NCBI RefSeq assembly: GCF_900105325.1
Contig: NZ_FNSU01000001.1
Location: forward strand, 1 to 64,000
Source: Pseudomonas marginalis
Lineage (GTDB): Bacteria; Pseudomonadota; Gammaproteobacteria; Pseudomonadales; Pseudomonadaceae
Length of the DNA stretch: 64,000 nt
Direction of reading: 5' to 3'
Every line of letters starts with the position of its first letter. Within the stretch, counting starts at the first letter, position 1. The position numbers and the translations under genes are program-made. The notes below the pieces were generated by a model. The model had not been told where the DNA came from. It made no database searches and saw only the letters and a list, made by a program, of their open reading frames with translations. Shown piece after piece: positions 30,823 through 40,114 of the stretch.

Positions 30823-30962
30823 GGGGATTTACCTTCAAGGAAAACGAAAGGAGATGGCCTCATAGAGGCTTGAATAGGCTGTAGGAAAACTCTGAAGCCT
30901 GAAGTAGCTTTAGGGTCAAGCCGCGTCAGGCCGGTGCGACGATTCGTCACTGACCGGGCACG

Positions 30963-30988
30963 CAAAAAAAACGCCCCGGCTGGGGCGT
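30963..30988 (-). terminator. Rho-independent terminator (minus strand)
   Basis: Stem ACGCCCC (30971-30977) / GGGGCGT (30982-30988) next to a run of eight A on the plus strand, which is a T-run for minus-strand transcripts. It ends the oprD-like transcription unit or a small RNA. Confidence 0.85.
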
Positions 30989-31048
30989 ATAAAATTCATC
31001 TCTGTTCCAAAGGAGCTACACAAAAGCCGCAGAGATGAGAAGTGTTCG
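30963..31048 (-). ncRNA. Candidate small RNA or structured 3' UTR
   Basis: On the minus strand a -10-like TATACT (31055-31060) is followed by a segment with a 9-bp hairpin (arms 31030-31038 and 30996-31004) whose loop contains AGCTCC and GGAA, and then a GC-rich terminator with eight T residues. The total would be about 86 nt. No convincing -35 is visible, so this may instead be the 3' end of the oprD-like transcript. Confidence 0.3.
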
Positions 31049-31161
31049 ATGCGCAGTATAAAAAGTGCAACTTAACGAGAAGGTGAGGCCGATATTACAG
31101 TTCTGACAGACTTCAACCTGTGAACAGATGTAGGGCATCGGCAAGTGAATGTAAGCGCGTC

Positions 31162-32481
31162 TTAAAGCACCGCCAGTGGGTATTCGATAATGACGCGGAC
31201 TTCTTCAAGGTCGGACTCGAATGAACTTGAGCGCACGGTGGCCTGGCGCAGACGCAGTGATAAATCCTTCAAGTTGCCGCTTTGCACCACGTACTTGGCT
31301 TCGATATCCCGCTCCCAGCGGCGCTGGTCGGTGAGCGGATCGCCGGCGGCATCGCGGCGCATATACACCGCGTTGGCGTTGCTGTAGTCGGCGCCGGTGC
31401 CCTTGCCGTAGCGGGTCATGAACGACAGGCCGGGAATGCCGAATGGCTGCATGTCCAGGTCGTAGCGCAGCATCCACGAGCGCTCCTTGGGCGAGTTGAA
31501 GTCGCTGTACTGGATCGAGTTGTTGAGGAAGATCGAGTCCGACTGGCGCAGGTAATCGAAGTCGTCATCGCCGTTGTTGCGCTGGTGCGACACGGCCAGG
31601 CTGTGGGCGCCCACCTTCACGCCGAGCCGGGCGCTCCAGATGCTGTTATCGAATTCACCCAGCAGCTTTTTGCCTTCATCCACGGCCTTGTAGTAGTTGA
31701 TGTCGCCGAACAGCGAAACGTCTTCGTTCAGCGGGTAACTGGCGGCGCTGCCGACGTAGTACTGGTCCCAGGCGTCCTTCAGGCGGCTGCTGTACAGGCT
31801 CAGGCCGAGGTGTTTGTTCACGGTGTAGTCGCCGCCGAAGTAGCCGATCCAAGGTGAATCGACCGGGCCGGCGTAAAACGTTGCGAACCCTTTGTTCATG
31901 CCGCTTTCGTTGGGTTGGCTCATGCCGCTCAAACGCCCGCCCTGCAAGGTCAGGCCTTCCAGGCTGGTGTTTTGCAGGGTCACGCCACGGAAGCTTTCCG
32001 GCAACACCCGCGAATCGCCGTAGGCCACCACGGGAGTCAGCGGGAACACGTCGCCGGCCTTGATCACCGTGTCCAATACCCGCAGTTTCGCCGCGCCGCC
32101 GACCTTGCTGTAGTTGTCTTCGGGATGGTTGTTGCTGTCCACCGGCAGCATGCCGAACGAGCCCTTGCCGCCGCTGCGGCCGGTGCCCGAGTCGAGTTTC
32201 ACGCCGACCATGGCGAAGGCGTCCAGGCCAAAACCCACGGTGCCCTGGGTAAAGCCGGATTCGAATTTACCGATCAGTCCCTGGGCCCAGGCTTCGGAAT
32301 AGCCATTACCGGTGGGGCTGGATTGGCCCTTGCGGTCATCGCGATTGAAGTAAAAATTGCGCGCCAGCACGTTCACGCTGCTGCCTTCGATAAACCCTTC
32401 AGGTTTGTCTTCCGCGGCCGCGGCTGCCAGGGGCAATGTGGCGATCAGTGAAAGGGGAAGGGTGTAGTAACGGATCCGCAT
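31162..32481 (-). CDS. OprD-family outer membrane porin
   Basis: 439-residue OprD/Occ porin. Signal peptide MRIRYYTLPLSLIATLPLAAAAA, then beta-strand-rich sequence with the family N-terminal phrase FIEGSSVNVLARNFYFNRD. GAGGAG precedes ATG 32481. OprD-family porins take up basic amino acids or small carboxylates; which one is not clear. Adjacent to czcRS, consistent with metal-linked regulation, though not shown here. Confidence 0.88.
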   Translation of the reverse strand: MRIRYYTLPLSLIATLPLAAAAAEDKPEGFIEGSSVNVLARNFYFNRDDRKGQSSPTGNGYSEAWAQGLIGKFESGFTQGTVGFGLDAFAMVGVKLDSGTGRSGGKGSFGMLPVDSNNHPEDNYSKVGGAAKLRVLDTVIKAGDVFPLTPVVAYGDSRVLPESFRGVTLQNTSLEGLTLQGGRLSGMSQPNESGMNKGFATFYAGPVDSPWIGYFGGDYTVNKHLGLSLYSSRLKDAWDQYYVGSAASYPLNEDVSLFGDINYYKAVDEGKKLLGEFDNSIWSARLGVKVGAHSLAVSHQRNNGDDDFDYLRQSDSIFLNNSIQYSDFNSPKERSWMLRYDLDMQPFGIPGLSFMTRYGKGTGADYSNANAVYMRRDAAGDPLTDQRRWERDIEAKYVVQSGNLKDLSLRLRQATVRSSSFESDLEEVRVIIEYPLAVL

Positions 32482-32706
32482 GTTTCGCTCCTCGGTGTTG
32501 GCAGTTATCAGCTTCTTATGGAGGCGGGCGTTCTTATTGATCTGGCCCGGGCTGATAGTTGCAAACCGTGGATAACGATTGGGTGGCGTGAACATTACAA
32601 TTCTGGAAGCTCGTCGCCACCTAACAAATAAGTAATGTTCTGGTGAACATCGCGTCAGGGTTCGTTCGTTAGTCTCGGCACTGAACTTTCAGTCGAGGAA
32701 TAGGTG

Positions 32707-33039
32707 ATGAACTTTTATAAAACCGCTCTGGGTGTATTAACGGCCGTCCTGTCTTTCGGTGCATTGGCCGAAGGCGGCGGTGATCGCACCTTTGCCCTGA
32801 TGATGGAGCGCAATGAAAAGGCCATGGCCGATTACGCCGTGAGAAACGGCAAGCCAGTGCCCCAAGTGCAGGCGTATCGCTATGGGATGAAGCTGGACAT
32901 TGCCAAGGTGGTCAACGTGACGCCGCCGATCCGCGCGTGCAGTACCGTGCCTTCGCGCATGACCTATGAAGACTCCAGCGGCAAGCTCACTACGTTGGAG
33001 TACCAAGTCATGGGCGTGTGTCGAAATAACGGCAGTTAA
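32707..33039 (+). CDS. DUF2790-family small periplasmic protein
   Basis: 110-residue exported protein with a signal peptide (MNFYKTALGVLTAVLSFGALA). The mature part has the DUF2790 pattern: YRYGMKLDIAKVV near 60, then a C-terminal CRNNGS. Two cysteines near 79 and 105 may pair. ATG 32707 is preferred to GTG 32704 (GAGGAA upstream). Function unknown; its position beside czc genes suggests a metal link, by inference only. Confidence 0.75.
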   Translation: MNFYKTALGVLTAVLSFGALAEGGGDRTFALMMERNEKAMADYAVRNGKPVPQVQAYRYGMKLDIAKVVNVTPPIRACSTVPSRMTYEDSSGKLTTLEYQVMGVCRNNGS

Positions 33040-33149
33040 ATATGCTGGCGCTCAACGCGTAGGACGATTCACTAACCAACTGTCGAGCTGATCCATAGGG
33101 CTGACGCTTGGGGTATCGTAGGCTTTTTCGTTTGAAGAGCCGATCCTCC

Positions 33150-33725
33150 ATGAGCCCTACTCACTGCCGCCCCGTTCCGTTGTCCAAGTCCTACCGTTTG
33201 CTCAATCACGGGCCAACCGTACTGGTGAGTGCGGCCCACAACGGCCAGCGCAATATCATGGCGGCTGCCTGGGCTATGCCGCTGGATTTCGAACCGCCGA
33301 AAGTCGCGGTGGTGTTGGACAAGGCCACCTGGACTCGCCAATTGCTGGAAGGCTCCGGCACCTTCGTGCTGCAGGTGCCCTGTGTGGCCCAGGTCGACCT
33401 CGTGCAGACGGTCGGCAGTACCACCGGCACCGAGCGTGACAAGTTCGCCGCTTATGGCCTGCAAACCTTCAGCGGTGAACACACGGAGGCGCCGTTGCTG
33501 GAAGGCTGTGTAGCCTGGCTGGAATGCCGCTTGCTCCCCGAGCCCCACAACCAGCAGACCTATGACCTGTTCCTCGGCGAAGTAGTTGCGGCCTATGCCG
33601 ACGAGCGCGTGTTCAGCGAAGGCCGCTGGCACTTTGAAGGGCATGATCAGTTACGCACCTTGCACCATGTAGCGGGTGGGCATTTCCTGAGCATCGGCGA
33701 GCCCATCGATGGGCATTCGCTATAA
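33150..33725 (+). CDS. Flavin reductase-like FMN-binding protein
   Basis: 191-residue protein of the flavin reductase-like domain family (DIM6/NTAB). N-terminal GPTVLVSAAHNGQRNIMAAAWAMPLDFEPPKVAVVLD matches the FMN-binding region and CVAWLECRL the following strands. ATG 33150 fits the domain start. It lacks a visible oxygenase partner, so the substrate is unknown. Confidence 0.8.
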   Translation: MSPTHCRPVPLSKSYRLLNHGPTVLVSAAHNGQRNIMAAAWAMPLDFEPPKVAVVLDKATWTRQLLEGSGTFVLQVPCVAQVDLVQTVGSTTGTERDKFAAYGLQTFSGEHTEAPLLEGCVAWLECRLLPEPHNQQTYDLFLGEVVAAYADERVFSEGRWHFEGHDQLRTLHHVAGGHFLSIGEPIDGHSL

Positions 33726-33731
33726 GCGCAC

Positions 33732-34541
33732 TCAGCGCCCGAGCATCTTCACCCATCGCGACGGCGGCATACCGTAGGTGCTGCGAAATTGCCGGGTCAT
33801 ATGGCTCTGGTCGGTGAAGCCGGCGGTCAGCGCCGCGTCCACCAGCGACTGCCCCTGCGCCAGCAGACTGCGCACCAGGTCCAGCCGGCGCATCGTCAGG
33901 TAGCGATAGGGGCTGGTGCCGAACAGCACGCGAAAGTCCCGTGACAATGCCCAGCGGTCGCGGCCGGCGTGGTCGGCCATTTCGTCCAGGGTGATGCTGC
34001 GGCCCAGGGCGCTGTGGATAAACTCGCGGGCGCGCTCGGCGGCGACGTAATCGAAGGTCTTGCGGCTGACGATGGCGCCAGCGGCGTTGCTCAACGCGTG
34101 GGCCAGGTCGAACATCGCGTCCTGTTCCTGCAACGGGTCAATCGGATGATCAAGGTTCTGCAGCAGCACTTCGCTGGCGCGGAACAGCCTTGGGTCAGTG
34201 GATAAACCACTGGGGATAAACGGCAACGGCTTGCCGCCAAGGATCTGCTGGATCAGCGACGGCTCCACGTAAATCATTCGGTACTTGAAACCCTCGTCAC
34301 TGCCGGCGTGACCGTCATGGGTCTCATCGGGGTGAAGCACCATAGTGGTGCCGGGCAGGCTATGGATCATGTCGCCGCGGTAGTGAAAACTCTGCACGCC
34401 AGACAAGGTACGCCCGATGGCATAGGTGTCGTGGCGATGGGGGTCGAAGGCGAAACCGGCGAAGTACGCCTCGATACGGTCCAGGCCGCTGGCATGGGGG
34501 GCACGGTGCAGCCAGTCGAAGTTGCGGGTCGGTTTGCCCAT
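33732..34541 (-). CDS. AraC-family transcriptional regulator
   Basis: 269-residue regulator: N-terminal cupin-like ligand domain (FDPHRHDTYAIGRTLSG near 31-47; LHPDETHDGH near 69) and C-terminal double HTH ending TDQSHMTRQFRSTYGMPPSRW. It is divergent from a LysE-family exporter, a frequent pairing in which the regulator controls the exporter. Confidence 0.88.
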   Translation of the reverse strand: MGKPTRNFDWLHRAPHASGLDRIEAYFAGFAFDPHRHDTYAIGRTLSGVQSFHYRGDMIHSLPGTTMVLHPDETHDGHAGSDEGFKYRMIYVEPSLIQQILGGKPLPFIPSGLSTDPRLFRASEVLLQNLDHPIDPLQEQDAMFDLAHALSNAAGAIVSRKTFDYVAAERAREFIHSALGRSITLDEMADHAGRDRWALSRDFRVLFGTSPYRYLTMRRLDLVRSLLAQGQSLVDAALTAGFTDQSHMTRQFRSTYGMPPSRWVKMLGR

Positions 34542-34678
34542 GGTGGCTTGTCACAAAAAGAGGTGGAAACACGTTAACCCAGTCTGCATCCCTTGTCTGC
34601 CGGGGTCTTGTACGTTTGTGCAGGCGGCGGGCGAGGTCTATGCTCCCTGCTCGTGCCCTGCGCTGATGGAACCGCCCA

Positions 34679-35317
34679 ATGGAATTTATCAACCCCACCT
34701 ATGTGGCGCCTCTGGTCTCGCTGGCCCTGCTGTGGACGGTGGCGGTGGTGACGCCGGGTCCCAACTTCTTCAATACCGCGCAGTTGGCCGCCAGTTGTTC
34801 GCGCCGTCATGGCGTGGTGGCGTCGGCGGGCGTGGCTACCGGCACGATCATGTGGGGGCTGGCGGGTGGGCTGGGCATCAAGTCGCTGTTTACCGCCGCG
34901 CCCATGTTGTACCTGGCGTTCAAGATCATCGGCGGCTGCTACCTGATTTACCTGGGGCTGAAACTGTTCAAGCGCTCGGCACCGGCGATGGGCCAGAGCT
35001 TGTTGCCGGACGAAGCGCGCCGCTCGTTGTTTTCCGCCTGGCGCCTGGGGTTACTGGGCAACCTGTCCAACCCCAAGGCCGCATTGTTCGTCGCCACCAT
35101 CTTCGCCTCCACCATGCCGCCGTCGCCGTCGCCGATGCTGCTGACCCTGGCGGTGATCACCATGGCCAGCTTGTCGTTCAGCTGGTATGCCTGCGTGGCC
35201 CTGGTGTTTTCCAGTGCGCACATGGCCAACCTCTACAGCCGCTCGCGCAAATGGCTCGACCGTTTTGCCGGCGGTTGCTACGTGTTGTTCGGCGCACACC
35301 TGGTAGCGAATCGCTGA
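34679..35317 (+). CDS. LysE/RhtB-family amino acid exporter
   Basis: 212-residue, six-segment inner membrane protein with the family phrase TPGPNFFNTAQ near residues 26-36 and GNLSNPKAALF near 123. Exports amino acids or derivatives; substrate not fixed. Divergent from the AraC regulator. Confidence 0.88.
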   Translation: MEFINPTYVAPLVSLALLWTVAVVTPGPNFFNTAQLAASCSRRHGVVASAGVATGTIMWGLAGGLGIKSLFTAAPMLYLAFKIIGGCYLIYLGLKLFKRSAPAMGQSLLPDEARRSLFSAWRLGLLGNLSNPKAALFVATIFASTMPPSPSPMLLTLAVITMASLSFSWYACVALVFSSAHMANLYSRSRKWLDRFAGGCYVLFGAHLVANR

Positions 35318-35361
35318 CCGTCCGTGGTAAGAAGCCTTACTTTCAACAGTGAGGCCGGGTC

Positions 35362-36456
35362 ATGAGCAAGGTGCGGGTAGGGATTATTTTTGGTGGCCGT
35401 TCGGCCGAGCACGAAGTCTCGTTGCAGTCGGCGCGCAATATTGTCGATGCACTCGACCGCACACGCTTCGAGCCGGTTTTGATCGGCATCGACAAGGCCG
35501 GCCACTGGCACCTCAACGACACCTCGAACTTCCTGATCAACCAGGAAAACCCGGCACTCATCGCCCTTAACCAATCCAATCGCGAATTGGCGGTGGTACC
35601 CGGCAAGGCCAGCCAGCAGGTGGTGGAAACCTCCGGCAACGGGCTGCTGGCACACATCGATGTGATCTTCCCCATCGTCCACGGCACCCTCGGCGAAGAT
35701 GGTTGCCTGCAAGGCCTGTTGCGCATGGCTGACCTGCCTTTCGTCGGCTCCGACGTGCTCGGCTCGGCAGTGTGCATGGACAAGGACATCAGCAAACGCC
35801 TGCTGCGTGATGCCGGTATTGCCGTGACCCCGTTCATCACCCTGACCCGCAGCAACGCCGCGCGTACTTCCTTTGACACAGCGGTGAATAAACTCGGCCT
35901 GCCAATGTTCGTCAAACCGGCCAACCAGGGGTCTTCGGTGGGTGTGAGCAAGGTTGGCAACGAGGCTGAGTACCACGCCGCGGTTGAACTGGCCCTGGGT
36001 TTTGATCAAAAGGTGCTGGTGGAGTCGGCGGTCGAGGGCCGCGAAATTGAATGCGCCGTGCTGGGCAACGAAAACCCTGTCGCCAGCGGCTGTGGCGAGA
36101 TCGTGGTGAACAGCGGCTTTTACTCCTACGACAGCAAATACATCGACGGCCAGGCGGCCCAGGTGGTGGTGCCGGCCGACATCAGCCATGCAGCCAGTGA
36201 GCGGATCCGCCGCTTGGCCCTTGAGGCGTTTGAAGTGTTGGGGTGCGCAGGGTTGGCGCGGGTCGATGTGTTCTTGACCGACGATGGTGAAGTGCTGATC
36301 AACGAAATCAACTCACTGCCCGGCTTCACCCGCATCAGCATGTACCCCAAGCTGTGGCAGGCAGCGGGCATGAGCTACAGCGAGCTGGTGAGCCGGTTGA
36401 TTGAGCTGGCGTTGGAGCGGCATGCGGGGCGGAAGGGGTTGAAGATCAGCCGTTAA
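35362..36456 (+). CDS. ddlA: D-alanine--D-alanine ligase A
   Basis: 364-residue ATP-grasp ligase making D-Ala-D-Ala for peptidoglycan. N-terminal GIIFGGRSAEHEVSL, HGTLGEDGCLQG near 113-124, VKPANQGSSVGVSKV near 193-207 and NEINSLPGFT near 314-323 are family signatures. Length is typical of DdlA, which is longer than DdlB. GAGG precedes the start. Confidence 0.94.
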   Translation: MSKVRVGIIFGGRSAEHEVSLQSARNIVDALDRTRFEPVLIGIDKAGHWHLNDTSNFLINQENPALIALNQSNRELAVVPGKASQQVVETSGNGLLAHIDVIFPIVHGTLGEDGCLQGLLRMADLPFVGSDVLGSAVCMDKDISKRLLRDAGIAVTPFITLTRSNAARTSFDTAVNKLGLPMFVKPANQGSSVGVSKVGNEAEYHAAVELALGFDQKVLVESAVEGREIECAVLGNENPVASGCGEIVVNSGFYSYDSKYIDGQAAQVVVPADISHAASERIRRLALEAFEVLGCAGLARVDVFLTDDGEVLINEINSLPGFTRISMYPKLWQAAGMSYSELVSRLIELALERHAGRKGLKISR

Positions 36457-36473
36457 CGGATGGGATAAATACC

Positions 36474-36606
36474 TGTGGCGAGCGGGCTTGTCCCGCGTTG
36501 GGCTGCGTAGCAGCCCCAATAAGAGCGCTGCAGTGTGCCAAGCAGGTCCGGGGCTATGTTTTGGGGCTGCTTCGCAGCCCAACGCGGGGCAAGCCCGCTC
36601 GCCACA
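36474..36606. repeat. Inverted pair of REP elements (REPIN/BIME-like)
   Basis: TGTGGCGAGCGGGCTTG (36474-36490) is repeated in inverse complement at 36590-36606. Each is followed inward by GGGCTGC...GCAGCCC stem-loops, near 36510-36526 and 36562-36580. This is the usual layout of two Pseudomonas REPs facing each other in intergenic DNA, here between convergent ddlA and pgeF. Confidence 0.88.
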
Positions 36607-36622
36607 AGGGCGCGTAGGTTCG

Positions 36623-37345
36623 TCAGGGTCTACGAGCAATCCACGAATAAATCAACGTCTTCGCTTCCTCCGGCTGATGCGTCCTTCTGCGGTAGCTGGC
36701 AAACGTCGGCGACGTGCAGTAGGTGCACACTTCGCTCACGTCGATCTGCTCACGCTTGACACCCGCCGCTTGCAGCAGCAACAAACCATACCCGCTCAAG
36801 TCAAACCACGCACTGCCTGCTTGTCGTGCATGGGGCGGGGTAATTTCCGGGGACCGCAGCGGTGCCGGTTGCACGAAGCACCACGGTGCCTGGGCGTGTT
36901 GCCACAGGTGCCCTTGGTCACTCTGGAACTCGGCGATAAACCCTTCGCTCACTTCATAACAGCACGGCTTGATCGATGGGCCGATAGCCACTTGCAGTTG
37001 GTCGGCTGCAATCCCCTCGGCGGCAAAGTGCTGCATGACGTTGGCGATAATCCCGCGTTGCAGCCCCTTCCAGCCGCCATGGACTGCGGCTACCCGTTCG
37101 CCGGTTTTCGACGCGAACAGAATGGGCAGGCAATCTGCGGTGATCACCGCGATCGGGTGAGCGTGGTGCGTCAACACACCATCGGCCTCGATCGTATTGG
37201 CCACCTGGCCGGCCTGCCATTCAATCACCGAGGCGCTGTGCACTTGCTTGCAGATGAACACTTCATCCGGGCGCCGTGGGTCATCGATCGAACAGAAACC
37301 GTGGTCGATGCCAGGGATGGCAGCGAGATTTTCAGCCTGATGCAA
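36623..37345 (-). CDS. pgeF: Peptidoglycan editing factor / laccase-domain protein
   Basis: 240-residue PgeF/YfiH (COG1496). The metal-binding residues are visible in KQVHSA, ADCLPIL and HGGWKGL. E. coli YfiH removes misincorporated L-Ser-containing muropeptide precursors. I place the start at TTG 37345 because a near-perfect GGAGGTGAT Shine-Dalgarno precedes it by a few nucleotides; the frame extends six codons further upstream to another TTG through that site. It lies 23 nt downstream of ggt on the same strand. The C-terminal CTYCTSPTFASYRR is conserved. Confidence 0.88.
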   Translation of the reverse strand: MHQAENLAAIPGIDHGFCSIDDPRRPDEVFICKQVHSASVIEWQAGQVANTIEADGVLTHHAHPIAVITADCLPILFASKTGERVAAVHGGWKGLQRGIIANVMQHFAAEGIAADQLQVAIGPSIKPCCYEVSEGFIAEFQSDQGHLWQHAQAPWCFVQPAPLRSPEITPPHARQAGSAWFDLSGYGLLLLQAAGVKREQIDVSEVCTYCTSPTFASYRRRTHQPEEAKTLIYSWIARRP

Positions 37346-37368
37346 GGGATCACCTCCGTTCAATAAAG

Positions 37369-39198
37369 TCAGTCGCCGAGCGCTTCGCCTTCGCGCCGAG
37401 GGTCGGCGCCGCCGCTGAGCGACACCTTACCCTGGGCGTCCCGCTTGAGCACGATGGCCTGGATGCCGCTGGTCATGTCGATCTCGCTCAGCTCATGGCC
37501 CTTGTCCTTCAACACCTGCTTCAGGCCTGGGCTGAACAAGCCCGCCTCCAGCTCGGTAGCCCCATTGCGGCTGCCGAAATTGGGCAGGCCGATGGCGGTT
37601 TGCGGGTCGAGGTTCCAGTCGAGCATCGCCACCAGGGATTTGCTCACGTACTCGATGATTTGCGAGCCGCCCGGCGAACCGAGCGTGGCCAGCAACTCAC
37701 CGCTCTCGCGGTCGAACACCAGGGTCGGCGCCATGGCCGAGCGCGGGCGTTTGCCGGGTTGCACGCGGTTGGCGACCGGCTGGCCGTTTTCTTCGGGGAT
37801 GAAGGAGAAGTCGGTCATCTGGTTATTGAGCAAAAAGCCTTGGACCATTACATGGGAGCCAAACGCGGCTTCCACCGTGGTGGTCATCGACACGGCGCCG
37901 CCCAGGTCATCGACGGCGACGACTTGTGACGTGGAGATGCGCAGTGGCGAACGGTCTGGTGCGTAGGCGACTTGAATACCCGCCGGTCGGCCCGGCTTGG
38001 CGATGCCCATGCTGCGCTCGCCGATCAGCGTGGCACGCTGTGCGAGGTAATTCGGAGCCACGAGGCCGGCCACCGGCACCGGTGTGAAGTCCGCATCGGC
38101 CACGTACAGCGCGCGGTCGGCAAAGGCCAGGCGACCGGCTTCGGCGATCAGGTGCACGGCCTCGGGCGTGGGCTCAAGCCCGGCAGGCGAGGCGCTTTTT
38201 ATCGGTGTCATCGGCGCGATGGCCAGGTGCGGGTCGCGGGCTTCCAGGGCCTGCAATGTGCCGAGCATCTGCGCCACCGCAATCCCGCCTGAGGACGGCG
38301 GCGGCATGCCGCAGACTTTCCAGCGCTTGTAATCGGTGCACAGCGGCACGCGTTCCTTGGCGACGTAGCCCTTGAGGTCGGCTTGAGTCAGGCTGCCCGC
38401 ATTACGGTTGCCCTGCACCTTGCGCGCAATCTCATCGGCAATCGGCCCGTGGTACAAGGCGTCCGGTCCTTCCTTGGCGATGCGCTTGAACACAGCGGCC
38501 AGCGCCGGGTTTTTCAGTCGTGTACCGGTGGCTTTAGGCGTGCCATCGGCATTCAGGAAGTAGGCCGCCATCTCCGGCGATTGCGGGATAAAGCGGTCAG
38601 CGGCGATCAGGCTGTGCAAGCGCGGTGAAATCGCGAAGCCCTGCTCCGATAAGCGAATCGCCGGCTCGAACAGCTGGGCCCATTGCAGGCGGCCGGTCTT
38701 CCTATGGGCCATTTCCAGGGCCCGCAGCACCCCTGGCGTGCCCACCGAACGCCCGCCGATCTGCGCGTCGGTGAAGGCCATCGGCGTGCCGTCGGCGTTC
38801 AGGAACAACCGCTCGGTCGCCCCGGCCGGGGCCGTTTCCCGCCCGTCATAGGCGTGCACGTTTTTCCCATCCCACAGCATGATGAACGCACCGCCGCCAA
38901 TGCCGGAGGATTGTGGTTCCACCAGGGTCAACACCGCCTGCATCGCAATGGCAGCGTCAATGGCCGACCCGCCCTGGCGCAACATCTCGCGTCCGGCCTC
39001 GGCCGCCAGCGGGTTGGCAGCGGCGGCCATATGGCGCTCGGCATGGCGGGTGCTGAGGTCGGTGCGATAGCCCGAGCCCAACTCCGGTGCCGGTGGCTGT
39101 TCGTTGACCGGGGTGTGGCAGGCAGCCAGGGCAAGGGCTGCCGCCATGAGCGACAGTTGGCGGCGGGAAATCGAAAACACGTGCTGAACTCCGTTCAT
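37369..39198 (-). CDS. ggt: Gamma-glutamyltransferase, predicted lipoprotein
   Basis: 609-residue gamma-glutamyltranspeptidase precursor. The N-terminal signal ends in LAAC, a lipobox, so the enzyme may be membrane-anchored. Autocleavage should occur before Thr423 in STSQVVAVD, which aligns with E. coli Thr391, giving large and small subunits. LNNQMTDFS and GSPGGSQII are conserved small-subunit motifs. Cleaves glutathione and other gamma-glutamyl compounds in the periplasm. Confidence 0.93.
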   Translation of the reverse strand: MNGVQHVFSISRRQLSLMAAALALAACHTPVNEQPPAPELGSGYRTDLSTRHAERHMAAAANPLAAEAGREMLRQGGSAIDAAIAMQAVLTLVEPQSSGIGGGAFIMLWDGKNVHAYDGRETAPAGATERLFLNADGTPMAFTDAQIGGRSVGTPGVLRALEMAHRKTGRLQWAQLFEPAIRLSEQGFAISPRLHSLIAADRFIPQSPEMAAYFLNADGTPKATGTRLKNPALAAVFKRIAKEGPDALYHGPIADEIARKVQGNRNAGSLTQADLKGYVAKERVPLCTDYKRWKVCGMPPPSSGGIAVAQMLGTLQALEARDPHLAIAPMTPIKSASPAGLEPTPEAVHLIAEAGRLAFADRALYVADADFTPVPVAGLVAPNYLAQRATLIGERSMGIAKPGRPAGIQVAYAPDRSPLRISTSQVVAVDDLGGAVSMTTTVEAAFGSHVMVQGFLLNNQMTDFSFIPEENGQPVANRVQPGKRPRSAMAPTLVFDRESGELLATLGSPGGSQIIEYVSKSLVAMLDWNLDPQTAIGLPNFGSRNGATELEAGLFSPGLKQVLKDKGHELSEIDMTSGIQAIVLKRDAQGKVSLSGGADPRREGEALGD

Positions 39199-39234
39199 TG
39201 TGCGAATGATCTGTTGTCCATGGGGCGCTGCGGT

Positions 39235-40014
39235 TTACAGGTAAATCGTGCCTTGCATGTACAACACTGCCTTGCCGGAAATAATCACGCGGTCGCCCTG
39301 CAGCTCGCAGTGCAATTGGCCCTTGCGCTGGCCCCCTTGCTCGGCCGTCAAGTGCGATTTGCCCAGGCGCTCGGCCCAGAACGGTGCCAGCGAGGTGTGT
39401 GCCGAGCCGGTGACCGGGTCTTCATCGATCCCCACATTCGGCCCGAACCAGCGCGAAATGAAATCAAACCGGGTGCTCTTGGCGGTGACTGCAATCCCGC
39501 GCTTGGGCAGGCCCTTGAGCCGCGCAAAGTCAGGCGTCAGCGCGGCGACCTGGGCTTCGTCGTCCACCAGCACGATGTAGTCATCGGTGCCGAACACGTC
39601 GGCGCTCTCGATCCCCAGGGCACTCAACATTCCAGCGGGCGGTTCGCAACGCTGTGGTTGCCGGGCGGGGAAATCCATCGCCAGTTCATCGCCATTGCGC
39701 GTCACCCGTAGCTCGCCGCTGCGGGTGGCAAAGCGCAGCACCTGGGGTGCATCCGCCAGCGCGTGAATCAACACCCACGCCGTCGCCAGCGTGGCATGGC
39801 CGCACAGGTCGACTTCGACTTGCGGGGTAAACCAGCGCAACTCGTAGAACCCATCGCGGGGCACGAAGTAGGCGGTTTCGGATAGGTTGTTTTCGGCAGC
39901 GATATGCTGCAGTTGCTCATCGGGCAGCCACTCGGTAAGCGGGCACACCGCGGCAGGGTTGCCGCCGAAGGCATGTTGGCTGAAGGCGTCGACTTGGTAG
40001 ATGTCCAGTTTCAC
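39235..40014 (-). CDS. PhzF-family isomerase
   Basis: Roughly 259-residue PhzF-like protein. N-terminal IYQVDAFSQHAFGGNPAAV contains the family GNPA motif, the Glu of NNLSETAYF near residue 46 is the catalytic acid, and DLCGHATLAT follows. I chose GTG 40014 (VKLDIYQVDAF), which has GGAG about 9 nt upstream; an upstream in-frame start adds 12 non-conserved residues. No phenazine genes are present; most stand-alone members have unknown substrates. Confidence 0.85.
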   Translation of the reverse strand: MKLDIYQVDAFSQHAFGGNPAAVCPLTEWLPDEQLQHIAAENNLSETAYFVPRDGFYELRWFTPQVEVDLCGHATLATAWVLIHALADAPQVLRFATRSGELRVTRNGDELAMDFPARQPQRCEPPAGMLSALGIESADVFGTDDYIVLVDDEAQVAALTPDFARLKGLPKRGIAVTAKSTRFDFISRWFGPNVGIDEDPVTGSAHTSLAPFWAERLGKSHLTAEQGGQRKGQLHCELQGDRVIISGKAVLYMQGTIYL

Positions 40015-40072
40015 CGTGAAGCACTCCGTGCGTGGGGGGAGGCTGGACACTAACAGTGGTAAGGGAGGGCGT

Positions 40073-40100
40073 CAAAAGCGGCCTACCCCGGGATAGGCCG
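40073..40100 (-). terminator. Terminator of the TonB receptor gene
   Basis: Stem CGGCCTA (40079-40085) / TAGGCCG (40094-40100), followed on the minus strand by CTTTTG. It lies just after the receptor stop codon. Confidence 0.8.
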
Positions 40101-40114
40101 TGTGGCTCAGGCAA

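Larger units (their letters stand above)
30823..31161 (-). other. Intergenic region czcR to oprD-like gene
   Basis: 339 nt without a protein gene. It holds the czcR upstream region, a strong minus-strand terminator near 30963-30988 and, above it, an inverted repeat TCATCTCTG/CAGAGATGA (30996-31004 and 31030-31038). See the candidate RNA entry. Confidence 0.7.
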
